Positions 62,848-64,000 of a stretch of DNA of 64,000 bases are shown in pieces. A program made the translations under genes and the position numbers. Numbering within the stretch: the stretch's first letter is position 1; every line of letters begins with the position of its first letter. Origin of the DNA: Halorubrum amylolyticum (GTDB taxonomy: Archaea; Halobacteriota; Halobacteria; Halobacteriales; Haloferacaceae); NCBI RefSeq assembly GCF_004114995.1, contig NZ_SDJP01000007.1, positions 47,304 through 111,303 on the forward strand, read 5' to 3'. Under the pieces are notes generated by a model. That model ran no database searches. It was not told the DNA's origin and saw nothing but the letters and a program-made list of their open reading frames with translations.

Positions 62848-63051
62848 TCAGAAATCGTGTTCGAGGTCTTCCGGGCTGGAGTCGGCCTTCTGGATGATTA
62901 TCTTCCCGTCTCGGACCCGGACGAACACCTCGTCGCCGATCTCCATGCCGGCGACCGCGAGCTCGTCCTCGTGGAGGTTCACGTGGACGTTGTGGTACTC
63001 CCCCTCGTCGTCCTTGGCGCCACTGGGGCTGAGCTTCTTTTTACGGACCAT
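62848..63051 (-). CDS. AbrB/SpoVT-like small protein
   Basis: A 67-aa protein: MVRKKKLSPSGAKDDEGEYH, then VNLHEDELAVAGMEIGDEVF and VRVRDGKIIIQKADSS. The strand-turn pattern with GDEVFVRVRDGKIII is that of AbrB/MazE swapped-hairpin DNA-binding domains. A CACTTATGT box at 63083-63091 (minus) is upstream. May be a DNA-binding regulator or antitoxin-like; no toxin gene is adjacent. Confidence 0.78.
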   Translation of the reverse strand: MVRKKKLSPSGAKDDEGEYHNVHVNLHEDELAVAGMEIGDEVFVRVRDGKIIIQKADSSPEDLEHDF

Positions 63052-63327
63052 CGCGGTTGTGCTGGTCGGACTTCGCCATAGCAGACACATAAGTGTTGTT
63101 TACCCGCACGATAGCGACGCCGCTCCCTCCGGGCGTCGACGTGCCCCACCGCCGGTGGCCTCGTCTCGGAGGGCGAGCCGCCGTCGGCCGATCGCCGAAC
63201 CGCCGTGTCGATCGGTCGAAACCGCTAGCCCGTGCGGAGTTAATATATAAATGTTTTGCAGATCTGTTTTCATTTCGCCGATATATTTATTACAGGCTGT
63301 GTGTTGAGTTCGCATGGAGGATAAATC

Positions 63328-63657
63328 ATGGTACGTGAAGACGGTAAGCGAAACTTCGCCCTTCGAGAGGAAGACGGATCGGAACCGAGCGAGTTCTCCG
63401 GTAACATGCCCCGTCAGGCTGCGCTCAAGGCTGCCCGTACCCTCGACCCCGCGCCTTCCGAGGAGGCGGCGGAGCGGATCACGCTCCAGCTCCGCGAGAA
63501 GGGGACGCAGAAGGTCCACGAGTACGAGGGGTGGGCCTGGAAGGACAGCGCACCCGAGGTCGACGAGGCCGACGACGAGTTCTGGCTCAACGACCTCGAC
63601 GATATCACGAAGGCGAACGTCTCGAAACAGGGCATCGAGTACATCGACGACGAGTAG
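63328..63657 (+). CDS. Non-histone chromosomal protein MC1
   Basis: A 109-aa DNA-bending protein of haloarchaea and methanogens. KRNFALREEDGSEPSEFSGN and PRQAALKAARTLDPAPS, then EKGTQKVHEYEGWAWKD, are MC1 core motifs. The C-terminal 35 residues are an acidic extension. GATATATTTATTAC at 63280-63293 is a strong TATA box and GGAGG (63315-63319) a Shine-Dalgarno, so this gene has a short leader. It lies just upstream of an rRNA operon. Confidence 0.93.
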   Translation: MVREDGKRNFALREEDGSEPSEFSGNMPRQAALKAARTLDPAPSEEAAERITLQLREKGTQKVHEYEGWAWKDSAPEVDEADDEFWLNDLDDITKANVSKQGIEYIDDE

Positions 63658-63660
63658 TTC

Positions 63661-63680
63661 GGGGTCGGACCCGTTTTTTT
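63661..63680 (+). terminator. Terminator after the MC1 gene
   Basis: GGGTCGGACCC followed by a run of seven T residues, 3-20 bases after the MC1 stop. T-runs are the usual archaeal terminator. Confidence 0.65.
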
Positions 63681-63754
63681 GCCGTGCCCGCCCGCGTAGC
63701 TATCCGCTCGTTCACACTTCCTCGCCATGAAACCGCATGACGTAGCACCGATAG

Positions 63755-63799
63755 TTCGACGGGGTTAAATACAACCCGGCCATCGTGACTAATGCGAAG
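63755..63799 (+). promoter_or_regulatory. rRNA operon promoter P1
   Basis: TTCGACGGGGTTAAATACAA with TATA-like TTAAATA at 63765-63771; the likely start is near TGCGAAGAACG (63793-63803). The TTCGA...TATA...TGCGAA layout is that of haloarchaeal rRNA promoters. Confidence 0.78.
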
Positions 63800-63857
63800 A
63801 ACGCACCTGCGAACTCGGGCCGTTCAACTCGGCCCGGTTTCGCTGGGCCTGAAGGGC

Positions 63858-63900
63858 TTCGATGGGTTTATGACCCCTCGAAGAAAACAATCAGGTCCGC
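63858..63900 (+). promoter_or_regulatory. rRNA operon promoter P2
   Basis: TTCGATGGGTTTATGACCCC, the same promoter layout repeated about 100 bp after P1, with TATA-like TTTATG at 63867-63872. Initiation is expected near CCGCGAAG at about 63898. Confidence 0.75.
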
Positions 63901-64000
63901 GAAGATGAGGATTTCGCCCCCTGCGCTCCGGCGTAAGCGGAAATCTGATGTGAGCCGTGGTCGTTCGGTGTCATCCAGGTCGCTGGGTGGACCGGACACC
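63901..64000 (+). ncRNA. Start of pre-16S rRNA leader (gene continues beyond window)
   Basis: A leader with hairpin GGTGTC...TCCA...TGGA...GACACC at 63967-64000, of the kind found in pre-16S processing stems. Mature 16S sequence (ATTCCGGTTGATCC) is not reached. Confidence 0.6.

Noticed and set aside
63901..64000. 16S rRNA gene start
   Set aside because: Only leader sequence is present; the conserved 16S 5' end is not reached before the window closes.

Overview
The window reads as the main chromosome of a haloarchaeon, most likely Halorubrum or a close relative (the genus is inference). GC content is high, the encoded proteins are strongly acidic, and many genes have a TATA-like box about 25-30 nt before the start codon, as expected for leaderless haloarchaeal transcripts. 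Families seen mainly or only in haloarchaea are common (DUF5784, DUF5786, DUF5789, DUF6757-like, PspAB, Oap proteins). Most of the window is core genome. The only clear mobile DNA is one small AT-richer patch.

Layout. 1-4.5 kb: end of an Lsm gene with L37e, a flavin oxidoreductase, a cytosolic 5'-nucleotidase-like enzyme, then the L7Ae-S28e-L24e-Ndk operon. 4.6-14.8 kb: beta-propeller protein, beta-carbonic anhydrase, P-loop kinase, aIF1A, deoxyhypusine synthase, a SAMP1-like ubiquitin-fold protein with a tail after its Gly-Gly, two membrane RCK-C proteins divergent from a K+ channel, a uracil-DNA glycosylase family protein and a small HTH protein. 15-19.1 kb: sdhCDBA operon and a cold-shock protein. 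19.1-20.2 kb: fused remnants of a TnpB and an IS4-type transposase. 20.2-31.7 kb: CobW GTPase, ArsA/Get3 ATPase, CstA, cupin, regulators, S9 peptidase and PurO. 31.8-41.5 kb: tRNA-Gln(CUG), Cgi121 (KEOPS), Hel308, a methyltransferase, two half-size MgtE-like proteins, a 29-aa membrane protein and aspartate kinase.

41.9-49.7 kb is a replication-origin locus: oapC-oapB-oapA, about 1.1 kb of AT-rich intergenic DNA with inverted origin recognition boxes around an unwinding region, then orc1/cdc6, signal peptidase I and the small subunit of DNA polymerase D. 49.8-63.7 kb: an IMPACT/membrane/PspAB operon, MBL hydrolase, PHP phosphoesterase, hemB, ferredoxin, valS, pyrD, an AbrB-like protein and the chromosomal protein MC1. 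The last 300 bp hold two tandem rRNA promoters and the start of a pre-16S leader; the 16S gene itself lies beyond the window.

The most unexpected signal is a dispersed element of about 260-290 bp in three copies (35.3 kb +, 57.5 kb +, 58.4 kb -). All copies share an invariant 16-nt core and a 5' hairpin. Copies A and C also carry a long stem whose two arms co-vary. Indels between copies are not multiples of three, so it looks like a structured noncoding RNA or a MITE-like element rather than protein-coding sequence. Two copies in inverted orientation flank a ferredoxin gene.
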